Source of the DNA: JACJWR01 sp963752505
GTDB taxonomy: Bacteria > Actinomycetota > Actinomycetes > S36-B12 > UBA10799
DNA length: 64,000 nt
Direction of reading: 5' to 3'
Assembly: GCA_963752505.1 (NCBI GenBank)
Contig: CAVVYM010000012.1
Location: forward strand, 124,001-188,000
The position numbers were made by a program, and so were the translations under genes. The notes beneath the pieces were generated by a model. That model ran no database searches, was not told where the DNA came from, and saw only the letters and a list, made by a program, of their open reading frames with translations. Shown piece by piece: positions 25,830 to 34,900 of the stretch (the first letter of the stretch is position 1; every line of letters begins with the position of its first letter).

Positions 25830-28703
25830 ATGGCCGATGAGTCTCGCGGCGCCACCAAGACCGCAGGAAAGCGCGGCAACCGCGTGAGCGTCAAGAACAA
25901 CGGACTCACCATGAATCGCCTATACACCAAGCCGGGCGTGCACCCGTACGACGAGGTGGAGTGGGAGTTCCGCGATGTCGTGCAGAACAACTGGAAGACC
26001 GGCGATGTCGTGTTCGCCCAGCGCGACGTTGAGTTTCCTTCGTTCTGGTCCGCCAACGCCTCGACCATCGTCACCACCAAGTACTTCCGGGGCGCTCAGG
26101 GAACCGACGAGCGTGAGACTTCGCTTCGTCAACTGATCGACCGCGTCGTCACCACCTACGCCAAGGCAGGCCTCGAGCACGGCTACTTCGCCTCGCCCGA
26201 GGACGCCGAAATCTTTGAGCACGAACTCACCTGGATGCTGTTGCATCAAGTGTTCTCGTTTAATTCGCCGGTGTGGTTCAACGTCGGCACGACGTCGCCC
26301 CAGCAGGTAAGTGCCTGCTTCATCCTCAGCGTCGACGACACGATGGATTCGATCCTCAACTGGTACCGCGAAGAGGGTCTGATCTTCAAGGGTGGTTCCG
26401 GCGCCGGACTCAACATCTCTCGTATCCGATCGGCCAAGGAGCTGCTGCGCTCGTCAGGTGGAACCGCCAGCGGGCCCGTGTCCTTCATGCGCGGGGCTGA
26501 CGCTTCCGCCGGCACGATCAAGTCCGGCGGTGCCACTCGCCGGGCAGCCAAGATGGTCGTCCTCGACGTGGATCACCCGGACATCGAGGAGTTCATCGAA
26601 ACCAAGGCCGACGAAGAGGCGAAGATCCGCGTTCTGCGCGATGCCGGCTTCGACATGGATCTCGGTGGCAAGGACATCACCAGTGTCCAGTACCAGAACG
26701 CGAACAACTCGGTGCGCGTCAGTGATGAGTTCATGCAGGCGGTGGAGGGCGACTCCGAGTTCGGTCTGCGCGGCCGCGTCAGCGGCGAGGTGATCGAGAC
26801 GATCGACGCGAAAGTGCTCTTCGAGAAGATGTGCAAGGCGGCATGGGCGTGCGCCGACCCCGGAATCCAATACGACGACACCATCAACGACTGGCACACC
26901 AACCCCGAGACGGGGCGAATCACGGCGTCCAACCCGTGCTCGCGAATACATGTCCCTGGACAATTCGTCGTGCAATCTCGCCTCGCTGAACCTCCTCAAG
27001 TTTCTGCGTGACGACAACACTTTTGATGCCGAGACGTTCGCCAAAGCCGTCGAAATCATCATCACGGCCATGGACATCTCCATCATGTTCGCCGACTTCC
27101 CGACCGATGCCATCGGCGAGACCACGCGTGACTACCGGCAACTAGGGATCGGCTACGCCAACCTAGGCGCGCTGCTCATGGCATCCGGCCTGGCGTATGA
27201 CTCCGAGGGTGGGCGGGCTCTGGCCGCAGCCATCACCTCGCTCATGACCGGAACCGCCTACAAGAGGTCGGCCGAGCTGGCCGGAATCGTGGGGCCCTAC
27301 TCCGGATATGCCCGCAACGCGCAGGCGCACAGTCGCGTCATGCGCAAGCACGCGGCGGCGACTGATGCAGTCCGCCCGTCGTCCAGCCTCGACCGGGACG
27401 TGTTGCACCTGGCCAGCAAGATGTGGAACGAGGTGCATCGAGACCGGGGAGAAGAACGGCTGGCGCAACGCGCAGGCTCGGTGCTGGCACCCACCGGCAC
27501 CATCGGCTTCATGATGGACTGCGACACCACCGGAATCGAGCCGGACTTCTCCCTGGTGAAGTTCAAGAAGCTGGTCGGTGGCGGATCCATGCAGATCGTC
27601 AACCAGACCATTCCGCGGGCTCTGCGCAAGCTGGGCTACACCGAAGAGACCGTCGAGGCGATCGTCGAGTACATCGCTGACCACGGCCACGTCATCGACG
27701 CGCCTGGCCTGAAGTCGGAGCACTACTCGGTGTTCGACATCGCGATGGGTGAGCGCGCGATCACCGCCGATGGGGCACGTCCGGATGATGGCTGCCGTCC
27801 AGCCGTTCCTCTCCGGTGCGATTTCCAAGACCGTGAACATGCCGCGAGTCGGCCACCGTCGAGGAAGTCGCGGAGATCTACTTCCAGGGTTGGAAGCTCG
27901 GACTCAAGGCGCTCGCGATCTACCGGGACAACTGCAAGGTGGGTCAGCCGCTCAGCGACTCCAAGGCCAACAAAGCTGACGAGCCAGCTGAGGTTGAGAG
28001 TCGTGGTCGATCACCGGCCCGTGCGCAAGCGCCTCCCGAAGAAGCGCCCCAGTCCAAACGATGTCGTTCACGGTGGGCGGTGCCGAGGGCTACCTGACGG
28101 CTGGCTCCTACCCCGACGACGGGCTCGGTGAGGTGTTCCTCAAGCTCGGCAAGCAGGGTTCGACCCTGGCCGGCGTGATGGACGCGTTCTCGATCGCCGT
28201 CTCGATCGCGCTGCAGTACGGCGTGCCGCTGGAGGCATTCGTCTCGAAGTTCGTGAACATGCGCTTCGAGCCGGCCGGTATGACTGACGATCCGGACATC
28301 CGCATGGCGCAGTCGATCATGGACTACATCTTCCGCCGGCTCGCCCTGGACTACCTGCCCTATGAAGACCCGCTCGGCGCTGGGGATCTTCACCGCTGAG
28401 GAACGTGCGGCAACTGTCGCCGGATACGACGCGGGTCCCGAACCAGTGGGTAGCTCGGCGGATGTCGAAGAGGACGACCTGGAGGGACTGGCCCAGTCGG
28501 CTCCGATTGACGGCCGGGCCTCACACGCGCCCACAGGCACCAAGCCGGTGGACGTGACAGTGCACTCCTCGGCGGAACTGCTCGAGGAAATCACCGGCAA
28601 AGCCTCAGATGCACCGCTGTGCATGACCTGTGGGATCAAGATGCGTCCGGCCGGATCCTGCTACGTCTGCGAAGGCTGCGGGAGTACGAGCGGCTGCAGC
28701 TGA
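25830..28703 (+). CDS. nrdJ: Adenosylcobalamin-dependent ribonucleotide reductase NrdJ, reading frame broken six times
   Basis: Class II reductase converting ribonucleotides to deoxyribonucleotides with B12. ATG 25830 has an AAGGAGA site. The first 371 codons are intact, including the redox cysteine in VSACFIL, the GGSGAGLNISR segment and the N-P-C start of the N-x-C-x-E active-site motif. The frame then shifts by +1 near 26943, 27766, 27845, 28002, 28054 and 28370. After each shift normal NrdJ sequence resumes, for example YMSLDNSSCNLASLNL, PMGHVRMMAAVQPFLSG, ESATVEEVAEIYFQGW, VVDHRPVRKRLPKKRPS, MSFTVGGAEGYL and RSALGIFTAEERA. The end carries the thiol tail YVCEGCGSTSGCS. Joined, the product is about 955 aa, normal for actinobacteria. 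No in-frame nonsense change is needed beyond the indels, so recent decay or sequence error is likelier than an old pseudogene. Confidence 0.88.
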
Positions 28704-28787
28704 TCCTGACTCAAGTGGCGGGTAATCTCACCTAGATTTCTCACCTAGTTGGTGCGGTGGTCATCGCGCCGTGCACGCCGCGTAGGA

Positions 28788-28825
28788 AGCGAAACCCCCG
28801 GCAGGAATCTGCCGGGGGTTTCGCT
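28788..28825 (+). terminator. Strong hairpin terminator after nrdJ
   Basis: A perfect 17-bp stem (28788-28804 with 28809-28825) closes a GAAT tetraloop. The 3' arm ends GGGGGTTTCGCT and no long U run follows. It could stop transcription from nrdJ and, being symmetrical, from the other side as well. Confidence 0.85.
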
Positions 28826-28894
28826 ATACCCAGTTGCCTCCGCGCCAGGGAATCGCTCCTCGCAGAAGGCGTCTTGCAGAGCGGAGGAGGGTTG

Positions 28895-29005
28895 GTGGTC
28901 TACGTCTTCCTTGGTCTGATCGTCGTCGTTCCAACTCTCCTGTTGGGGGTCCTGTTCTTCCTCCTGCGACCCAATGCCGCCAGCGAACGGTTGCTCCTCA
29001 CCTGA
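28895..29005 (+). CDS. Putative 36-aa single-pass membrane protein
   Basis: Short frame coding VVYVFLGLIVVVPTLLLGVL followed by FFLLRPNAASERLLLT, one hydrophobic helix with a polar tail. A GGAGGAGGG sequence directly precedes TTG 28892/GTG 28895, which supports translation. It lies alone between the nrdJ terminator and the convergent bicupin gene. I recognise no family. Confidence 0.45.
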   Translation: MVYVFLGLIVVVPTLLLGVLFFLLRPNAASERLLLT

Positions 29006-29184
29006 CCAGGGTGGATGCGCCGCATTGGCGACCCCGGCCGAAGCATTGAGAGGTGTCCACGTTGATCCGGGAACCGAAGCCGGGCCGTCAAGTCGTCGGT
29101 GCTTCGTAGCGCGCGAGAACCGCGACTCTTCGGCATATCGCCACCCGCACCCGTTGGGAGAACTTGTGCCCGGCGGGCGGGTGT
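29006..29184. other. Short gap, nothing recognised
   Basis: Between the small membrane ORF and the convergent bicupin gene. No hairpin, repeat or RNA gene stood out. Confidence 0.5.
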
Positions 29185-30192
29185 CTAAGGCCGGTCGGAG
29201 TCGTGCATCTCGGACTCGGTCAGTTCGGTCGCTTGCGGATGCCTAAACTCACCACCGTTGTAGTAGTCGGTGGGGATGACCAAGTCCAGTTGGGGCGGGG
29301 ACGCAAATCCGCCCATCATCGCCGGCCCACGCTCCTTTGTGCTGCGGTGGCCATGCATGACCCCACAGGGGGCCAGAGCCACGTCGCCCGCTCCGGCATC
29401 CACCCAGCCGATGTCGCCGACGAAGAATTGTCCCTCACCGCTCCACATGACCAGGAACTCATCGGAGACCGGATGCGTGTGAATGGTGTCCTCTACGCCC
29501 TCGCCGCAGTAGGCATAGTTGAAGCCTGTCAGGCGCGTTCCCGCACCTGGCCACAGCACCAGCCGCATCGGCAAACCGATACCGGTGAAGGCAGTGCCGT
29601 CCAGGACATTGAAGAGGGCACCGTGCTCGGCCACGTCTGCCACCTCGAGGTTCGCAGCCCTCACGTGGCGCTGATCGTCGCGGAACGTCATCTCGTCGAG
29701 TGGCCCCGTCTCGATCGGGGTGGCGTTGATCTTCGCCTTCGCGACCGCTTCCTCGTTCATCACACCCCAGGCCGGGTTGTAGAAGCCAGCATCGGAGTAC
29801 AGGTCGAATTGGGGTGGGCAGATCTGATTCACCAGGAAGGCACGCTCATCGGATCGGTTGCGAATCGCGTGCGTGACCCCGGCGGGGAAGTAGGCGATGT
29901 CGCCGGCCCGCAGCGTCACCCAGTCGCCTCGAAGCAGAACTTCGACCTCGCCGTGCCGGCAAAGGATCGCCTCCTCGGCCAGGTCGAACGTGTAGTCGTC
30001 GCTTGTGTCCGACGGTTCCACCACGGTGAGGTGCACGGCTTCGGTCTGGAAGCCGGTGCCGGGCCACGCCAGCAGATGAGTGCGCAAACCGTGCGCGGTG
30101 ATCCGGGGGCCGTCGAAGATGTTGCCGATCGCCCCGCCCGCCCGTGTCTGTCGAGCGGAACGATAGCGCGACCGGTATTCGTCCGAGACCAT
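29185..30192 (-). CDS. Bicupin protein of unknown substrate
   Basis: 335 aa with two cupin barrels. The first (about residues 45-125) contains AILCRHGEVEVLLRGDWVTL and FPAGVTHAIRN. The second (about 205-300) contains DTIHTHPVSDEFLVMWSGEG and APCGVMHGHRS, with the two-His, Glu, His pattern of a metal site. ATG 30192 follows an AGGAGG site. The architecture is shared by bicupin dioxygenases and ureidoglycine aminohydrolases, but nothing here fixes the substrate. It diverges from the DUF6325 gene. Confidence 0.7.
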   Translation of the reverse strand: MVSDEYRSRYRSARQTRAGGAIGNIFDGPRITAHGLRTHLLAWPGTGFQTEAVHLTVVEPSDTSDDYTFDLAEEAILCRHGEVEVLLRGDWVTLRAGDIAYFPAGVTHAIRNRSDERAFLVNQICPPQFDLYSDAGFYNPAWGVMNEEAVAKAKINATPIETGPLDEMTFRDDQRHVRAANLEVADVAEHGALFNVLDGTAFTGIGLPMRLVLWPGAGTRLTGFNYAYCGEGVEDTIHTHPVSDEFLVMWSGEGQFFVGDIGWVDAGAGDVALAPCGVMHGHRSTKERGPAMMGGFASPPQLDLVIPTDYYNGGEFRHPQATELTESEMHDSDRP

Positions 30193-30461
30193 GCCAACCT
30201 CCTGCAGTGTCGAATGCGAAAGGCTACTCGTTCGAAGGCACATTGATCCACCTACGCTCCGAATACCGTGTTCCACGTGCGTTGTGGAGTAACATCTCAC
30301 TCGAAGTCGTGCCCGGCTCACAAGGACGTCCAACTGCCGCGAACCTGCCCGAACTCGTTCTCTGCAGGAGGCGACGCCTCTACGGGGGGCGCCTCGAGAG
30401 TCGAGCGGGTAGGGCCCGGCACAGCTACGGCCGGTCCGCCGTCAATACACAAGGAGTGACT
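30193..30461. other. Divergent upstream region between bicupin and DUF6325 genes
   Basis: About 270 bases serving both genes. The plus-strand frame of the next gene is open through it, but its codons look non-coding and the strong AAGGAG before ATG 30462 sets the start there. No clear operator was found. Confidence 0.5.
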
Positions 30462-30872
30462 ATGGCAATTGGCCCCGTGGACGTCTACATCATCGGATTT
30501 CCGGGCAATCAGTTCACGGGACGAATAGCTCCCGCTGTCGTGGACCTGATCGACCAAGGCATCATCCGGGTCATCGACATGCTCTTGGTCATCAAGGATG
30601 CAGAGGGCAACATCTCCTCCGTCGAGATGGCGGACTTCGCCGATGGAAACCCCAGCTTCATGGAGATCTCCGTGGTTCAGCCAGGTGCCCTGGGGCCGGA
30701 TGACGCGGAAGAAGTCGCCGACGATCTTCCCGCCAACAGTTCAGCGCTGCTCCTTGCCTTCGAGAATGTCTGGGCAGCGAAATTGGCCGAGGAATTCCGG
30801 TCGGCCGAGGCCGTCGTCATCGACTACATTCGCATTCCGGCGGATGTCGTTGAGGCCGTCATCACCGAATAG
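30462..30872 (+). CDS. DUF6325 family protein
   Basis: 136-aa soluble protein starting MAIGPVDVYIIGFPGNQFTG, with LIDQGIIRVIDMLLVIKDAEG and an acidic C-terminal half. This matches DUF6325, a family often paired with a SHOCT-domain gene, as here (next gene 33 bases on). Function is unknown; some relatives are annotated as stress-related. An AAGGAG site precedes ATG 30462. Confidence 0.75.
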   Translation: MAIGPVDVYIIGFPGNQFTGRIAPAVVDLIDQGIIRVIDMLLVIKDAEGNISSVEMADFADGNPSFMEISVVQPGALGPDDAEEVADDLPANSSALLLAFENVWAAKLAEEFRSAEAVVIDYIRIPADVVEAVITE

Positions 30873-30904
30873 CGACACTTCACGCCAGGTAAAGGAATCC
30901 AAGC

Positions 30905-31186
30905 ATGGGACTTATTCGTATGGCAGCCCGCACCGCCGTGGTTGCTGGCACCGCAACAGCCGTCTCCGGCCGGGTTGCCAACCGGCAAGCCAGCAAGTAC
31001 CAGCAGCAGCAGGCCGCGCAGCAGCAGCAGCAGGCCGCCCAGCAGCCTCCGGCGCAACCCGCTCCTGCAGCTCCGGCGGCTGACGACCAGACTGCTCAAC
31101 TGCAGAACCTCGCGCAGTTGCACAGCCAAGGTGTGCTCACCGACGCTGAGTTTGCCGCCGCCAAGGCCAAAATCCTCGGCATCTGA
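30905..31186 (+). CDS. SHOCT-domain protein with Gln-rich linker
   Basis: 93 aa: a hydrophobic Ala-rich N-terminus, a Gln/Ala/Pro-rich linker (about residues 33-62) encoded by CAG repeats, and a C-terminal SHOCT domain (LQNLAQLHSQGVLTDAEFAAAKAKIL). SHOCT segments are short oligomerisation or membrane-associated modules. An AAAGGA lies upstream of ATG 30905. It follows the DUF6325 gene and precedes a methyltransferase gene without a gap, suggesting one transcript. Confidence 0.8.
   Translation: MGLIRMAARTAVVAGTATAVSGRVANRQASKYQQQQAAQQQQQAAQQPPAQPAPAAPAADDQTAQLQNLAQLHSQGVLTDAEFAAAKAKILGI
31001..31046 (+). repeat. CAG-rich triplet repeat inside the SHOCT gene
   Basis: Runs of (CAG)3-5 interrupted by GCCGCG/GCCGCC encode the Gln/Ala linker. 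Triplet slippage here would change linker length without breaking the frame. Confidence 0.7.
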
Positions 31187-31948
31187 TTGCGGCGCACGGT
31201 CGATACCTCGATTCAGCAGTCCGAGAGCTACCGCAGACTTGCGGAGGTCTACGACGAGATGGTCGTCGACCCTTGCTTCTCAAGTTGGGCGGACTACCTA
31301 CATTCCGCCTGGCGGGCGGACGCGAACGGGGTCCGTGATGTTCTTGACGTGTGCTGCGGCACCGGTCTGTTGGCAGCTGAGTTGCTGCGGCTGGGGTACC
31401 GGGTCGTTGGCGTTGATGGCTCCGCGTCCATGCTGGCTCGCGCCCGGGATCGATTGGGTAACGGAATCGAACTGCACCAGGCGTGGCTCCCGGACCTCGC
31501 CACCGATGCGCAGTTCGACGCGGTGGTCTCGACGTTCGACTCGCTCAACTACGTGCCCGACGCTGTCTTCACTGCTTCCATTGAGGCGGTTGCGACCCGA
31601 CTACGGCCCGGCGGGTGGTTCGTCTTCGACATCCACGCCGAAGGGCTGGCATCGTTCATTGCATCGAATCCTGACCTCGCAGGCTCAGAGGACGGCCGAT
31701 CCTTCACGCTGCACAACGAACTGGACGCGAACGGGAACACGTGCCGGACGTCGGTCGAGGTCACCCTCGCCGACGGCACTCGGTTCCGGGAGGAACACGT
31801 GCAGTACTTGCACCCGCAATCGCTGGTGCGGTCGGCGTTGGCGGCTGGCGGATTCACCTCAGTCGCTGTGGTCGAGGAGTACTCTCACCTGCCGGTGGAC
31901 GACACGACCTTGCGCGCCACCTGGATCGCGCGGCGAGCGTCTGCCTGA
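31187..31948 (+). CDS. SAM-dependent methyltransferase
   Basis: 253-aa class I methyltransferase. Motif I is VLDVCCGTGLLA (about residue 50), followed by VVGVDGSASMLARAR, FDAVVSTFDSLNYV and LRPGGWFVFDIHAEG. The substrate is unknown. The only in-frame start before motif I with enough N-terminal sequence is TTG 31187, which directly abuts the SHOCT stop codon, implying coupled translation. It converges with the DODA-like gene. Confidence 0.82.
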   Translation: MRRTVDTSIQQSESYRRLAEVYDEMVVDPCFSSWADYLHSAWRADANGVRDVLDVCCGTGLLAAELLRLGYRVVGVDGSASMLARARDRLGNGIELHQAWLPDLATDAQFDAVVSTFDSLNYVPDAVFTASIEAVATRLRPGGWFVFDIHAEGLASFIASNPDLAGSEDGRSFTLHNELDANGNTCRTSVEVTLADGTRFREEHVQYLHPQSLVRSALAAGGFTSVAVVEEYSHLPVDDTTLRATWIARRASA

Positions 31949-31969
31949 AGCGGAAGCGCCGCACCCGGC

Positions 31970-32854
31970 TTACCGCACCTGGAACGACCGTTTCGATAGG
32001 CCGAACTGGTAGCCCTCGACGGTCATGGTGACTGCGTCGCTTGAGTCATCGTGGGCTGCGCCGAGCGTCACGAACAGCGGCGTGAAGTGCTCGACCGTTG
32101 GATGCGCGAAAGGAAGTCCGGGTGCCCGCGAGCGGTAGTCGGACAGTTCGTCGAGATCGCCCGCCGACAGCGCCGCCGCCGCCCACGCGTCGAACTCTGC
32201 AGACCAGGTCGGAACGGAGTTGTGCAGCCACATCTCGGAGGTCATGAACGACAGCCCGTGGGTCATGTAGCCCGAACCGATGATCAGTACTCCCTCCTCT
32301 CGCAACGGGCGAAGTGCGCGTCCCAAGGCATAGAGGCGGGCGGGGTCATGCGTGGGCATGCTCAATTGCACGACCGGGACGTCGGCGTACGGGTACATGA
32401 TCTTCAGCGGTACCCAGGCTCCGTGGTCGAGTCCGCGCTGGGCGTGCTGGTGCAGCCGCTCCGTTCCAGGCAGGCTCGCGGCCACCCGGCGCGCAAGGTC
32501 ATGTGCGTCCGGTGTGGGGTAGGTCATGCGGAAATAGCGTTCGGCGAAACCGCCGAAGTCGTACACGAGTGGGGTCCCGGCGGCCGGCGAAGTCAGACTC
32601 AGCGGTGCCTTCTCCCAATGGGCGCTGACGATGAGGATTCCCGTCGGACGAGGCAGTTGCTGAGCCCACGAAAAGAGTTGGTCGATCCAAACCGCGTCGT
32701 CGAAGAGTGGTGGTGCGCCGTGGCTGAGGTACAGAGCGGGCATGGCGCCATCCTCGGGCCGCCAAGGTGGCGCTGCGGTGGTCGTCGAACGCACGCGCGC
32801 GATGAACTCGTCAAACGCCATACCCGGCACAGCTGGATGAAGAATCGAACTCAT
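31970..32854 (-). CDS. DODA-type (class III extradiol) dioxygenase family protein
   Basis: 294-aa YgiD/DODA family enzyme. Metal-site and active-site histidines are visible in LYLSHGAPPLF, IVSAHWEK and GLDHGAWVPL, with GSGYMTHGL later. Relatives open catechol rings such as L-DOPA, but the physiological substrate here is unknown. ATG 32854 lies about 16 bases from an inverted repeat that looks like an operator. Confidence 0.82.
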   Translation of the reverse strand: MSSILHPAVPGMAFDEFIARVRSTTTAAPPWRPEDGAMPALYLSHGAPPLFDDAVWIDQLFSWAQQLPRPTGILIVSAHWEKAPLSLTSPAAGTPLVYDFGGFAERYFRMTYPTPDAHDLARRVAASLPGTERLHQHAQRGLDHGAWVPLKIMYPYADVPVVQLSMPTHDPARLYALGRALRPLREEGVLIIGSGYMTHGLSFMTSEMWLHNSVPTWSAEFDAWAAAALSAGDLDELSDYRSRAPGLPFAHPTVEHFTPLFVTLGAAHDDSSDAVTMTVEGYQFGLSKRSFQVR

Positions 32855-32869
32855 CGACGTACCCCTCAG

Positions 32870-32891
32870 TTTGGTTGAAAACTAAACCAAA
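32870..32891. promoter_or_regulatory. Inverted repeat, likely operator of the DODA-like gene
   Basis: TTTGGTT and AACCAAA are perfect inverted 7-mers separated by eight bases, in an AT-rich patch just upstream of ATG 32854. Such repeats bind dimeric regulators of the MarR/HxlR/TetR kind. No regulator gene is adjacent. Confidence 0.55.
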
Positions 32892-32995
32892 GGTTGTTCG
32901 GATTTGTTCCCCTCACTGCGCTCACGCCAGGAAGCGAACCGAAAGTCGACTGAGTGCGCAGTCCGTGACGAACGCGCGCGGAGCCGACGACCCAT

Positions 32996-33409
32996 CTAGT
33001 TGCCGTCGCGCTCGCCGCCGCACACAGCTTCCATCTGCTCAAGTGCCTCGTTCCACCCTGCGCTGGAGTCCTCCGTGGCAAGGAGTTCCTTGGCGGCGGC
33101 CTCGGCCTCCTTGTCGCCCTCCTCCTTGGCGAGTTGCTCAATCTGCTCAAGTTGCGAGGTGACGTCCGCGGTGGCGCCCTCGGCTCGAATCTGCTCATCG
33201 AGTTCGTCCCACTGCTTGCAGGCCGCGGACTCAGTTGCCGGGGTGGCAGAGTCAGTGGCCGTAACACTGGCGGCCACCGATTCAGCTGCGGAGGCAGCAG
33301 CCGAGGTGGCGCTATCGGTCGAATCGCTGCTACCGCAGGCGGCGAGGATCGCGGTCAGGGACAAGGCTGCCGCTGCCAAGGTGCTGCGGCGTACGCTTCG
33401 TGTGCTCAT
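32996..33409 (-). CDS. Small putative lipoprotein
   Basis: 137 aa with a type II signal peptide: basic MSTRSVRRS, a hydrophobic stretch and lipobox LAAC with the cysteine at residue 25. The mature part is Ser/Thr/Ala-rich, then a charged helical region rich in Glu/Gln with two more cysteines. No family recognised. A TAGGCT hexamer six bases before the ATG suggests leaderless transcription. Confidence 0.75.
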   Translation of the reverse strand: MSTRSVRRSTLAAAALSLTAILAACGSSDSTDSATSAAASAAESVAASVTATDSATPATESAACKQWDELDEQIRAEGATADVTSQLEQIEQLAKEEGDKEAEAAAKELLATEDSSAGWNEALEQMEAVCGGERDGN

Positions 33410-33415
33410 GGCCAG

Positions 33416-33421
33416 AGCCTA
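33416..33421 (-). promoter_or_regulatory. -10 hexamer of a leaderless lipoprotein-gene promoter
   Basis: On the minus strand TAGGCT ends six bases before ATG 33409. Confidence 0.5.
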
Positions 33422-33537
33422 GTGCTCACATCCGGCTATTCCGGAACAGTGAACGACTTGTCTGGTGATTTCTTTGGTCCTTACCCTTCGGGGTGCGGAC
33501 TGGCCCCTCGGTCGCGTAGTCGTGCCAGACTGCGGCA

Positions 33538-33942
33538 ATGGCGTACGACAAGAACATTGCGGATCGCTTGCGGGAACTGATCGCCGGGGCACCTGATACC
33601 ACCGAGCGAGCGATGTTCGGTGGCCTGGCATTCATGGTCAGGGGGAACATGGCCTGTGGTGTGACCAGCGACGCGGTGATGATTCGCGTCGGCCCCGATG
33701 CCTACGAGGAGGTGCTGCTGAATCCGCGAGTCGAGGAGCTGTCGTTCACCGGTCGGCCGATGCGGGGCATGGTGCAGATATCCCTGGCAGATGCCGCAGA
33801 CGAAGAACTGCTGTCGCTCATCGTCGACCACGGAATCGACTTCGCCTCCTCGTTGCCGCCAAAGAAGAAGTTGCCGCCAAAGAAACAAGTAGGCGGCATC
33901 GCAATGGTCGCAGGCGGCCAAGCAGGGAAGAACTGCTGCTAG
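33538..33942 (+). CDS. TfoX/Sxy N-terminal-domain protein
   Basis: 134 aa with the TfoX N-terminal fold (RAMFGGLAFMVRGNMACGV, MIRVGPDAYEEVL, GRPMRGMVQI). The C-terminal tail carries LPPKKKLPPKKQ and ends in two cysteines. Actinobacterial single-domain members are not tied to competence and have no fixed function. A CAGACT hexamer lies six bases before ATG 33538, a possible leaderless promoter variant. Confidence 0.8.
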   Translation: MAYDKNIADRLRELIAGAPDTTERAMFGGLAFMVRGNMACGVTSDAVMIRVGPDAYEEVLLNPRVEELSFTGRPMRGMVQISLADAADEELLSLIVDHGIDFASSLPPKKKLPPKKQVGGIAMVAGGQAGKNCC

Positions 33943-34085
33943 CGGGCGCCGTCTACAAGGGCTTCGAACCCGAGAGAGGCCGCGAAGCTCAATAGCATCG
34001 TCACGAGCCCGATCCCCAGCCCGGCATTGCCCCCTGGTTGCCGGGGCGCCTGGCCGTCGGCCGGTCGAGAGGCCAGACTGGGGGT

Positions 34086-34844
34086 GTGTCCGCCACGAGC
34101 CATGCAGTCACCTCGCTGCTGGCCGTGTTGGTGCTCATCGCGGTGCACCTCGGCGCGGGCTATGTCGACAGATTCCTCGGGGGTGCTCGGCAACTGGTTC
34201 TCAGCTGTGCGGCCGGCGTGACCGTTGCCTACGTGGTGATGCAGTTGCTGCCTGCGCTCAGCCGCAGCGATGAGGTGATTCGACCATTGGCGAATCAGTT
34301 CCTCCCGACGATGGAACGCCACGGCTACTTTCTCGCGGTGGTGGGGATCATTGTCTTCTACGCCAACAACAACCAGATTGCGCTGAGTCGCGCGAAGCGC
34401 GCTGCCGGCCATGGCCTTGACCGGGTCGACACACGGGCGTTCGCGACCAGCATGGTGATCATGGTGGTATTCAACACCTTGGTGGCGTATTCCTTGGCCG
34501 ATCCTTCCGACACTCAGGTACAGCCTCTCGTGCTGTTCGTGATCGCCATGGGCCTCTACTACCTGGTCGCCGACGAGTCACTGCACTCCAACTATGCCGT
34601 TGCCTACCGTCGCTACGGGCGGTGGATTCTGTCGAGCGCCCTCGCCGCCGGTTGGCTGGTCGGCACCTGGCTGCCGCTGCCGCAGATCGCCGTCGCTTTC
34701 GCCGTGGCTTTCTTCGCCGGGGGCGCACTCGTGACGGTGCTGGCCAAGGTCCTGCAACCCGGGCCCCGGCGCAACGTGTGGGCCTTCGCAGCGGCCGCAG
34801 TGGTGTATTCGCTGCTGTTGATGCTGTTGCGCGGGGGATCCTAG
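34086..34844 (+). CDS. Multi-pass membrane protein of unknown function
   Basis: 252 aa with about seven or eight hydrophobic segments, for example LLAVLVLIAVHLGAGYV, YFLAVVGIIVFYA and ILSSALAAGWLVGTWL. No transporter signature was recognised. GTG 34086 is chosen because it precedes the first membrane helix and follows CAGACT by six bases; a GGGGGT lies next to it. Confidence 0.65.
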   Translation: MSATSHAVTSLLAVLVLIAVHLGAGYVDRFLGGARQLVLSCAAGVTVAYVVMQLLPALSRSDEVIRPLANQFLPTMERHGYFLAVVGIIVFYANNNQIALSRAKRAAGHGLDRVDTRAFATSMVIMVVFNTLVAYSLADPSDTQVQPLVLFVIAMGLYYLVADESLHSNYAVAYRRYGRWILSSALAAGWLVGTWLPLPQIAVAFAVAFFAGGALVTVLAKVLQPGPRRNVWAFAAAAVVYSLLLMLLRGGS

Positions 34845-34900
34845 GGCCGGTTGAGGTGAGGGCTGGCTCCCAGACGTGTGTGATGCGCGTCAGCTGCGTG

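Noticed and set aside
26935..26950. Intein or intron insertion at the NPCSE motif of nrdJ
   Set aside because: This motif is a classical intein site, but only one extra base is present; no intein or intron sequence follows.
26937..28400. Programmed +1 frameshifting as an established explanation for nrdJ
   Set aside because: Six shifts in one gene would be unprecedented in bacteria. The same AGT-C context occurs unshifted in ftsK, so sequence error is favoured until reads say otherwise.
30144..30461. Longer N-terminus for the DUF6325 protein
   Set aside because: The frame is open upstream but Arg-rich and non-coding in character; AAGGAG before ATG 30462 and the family start fix the shorter form.
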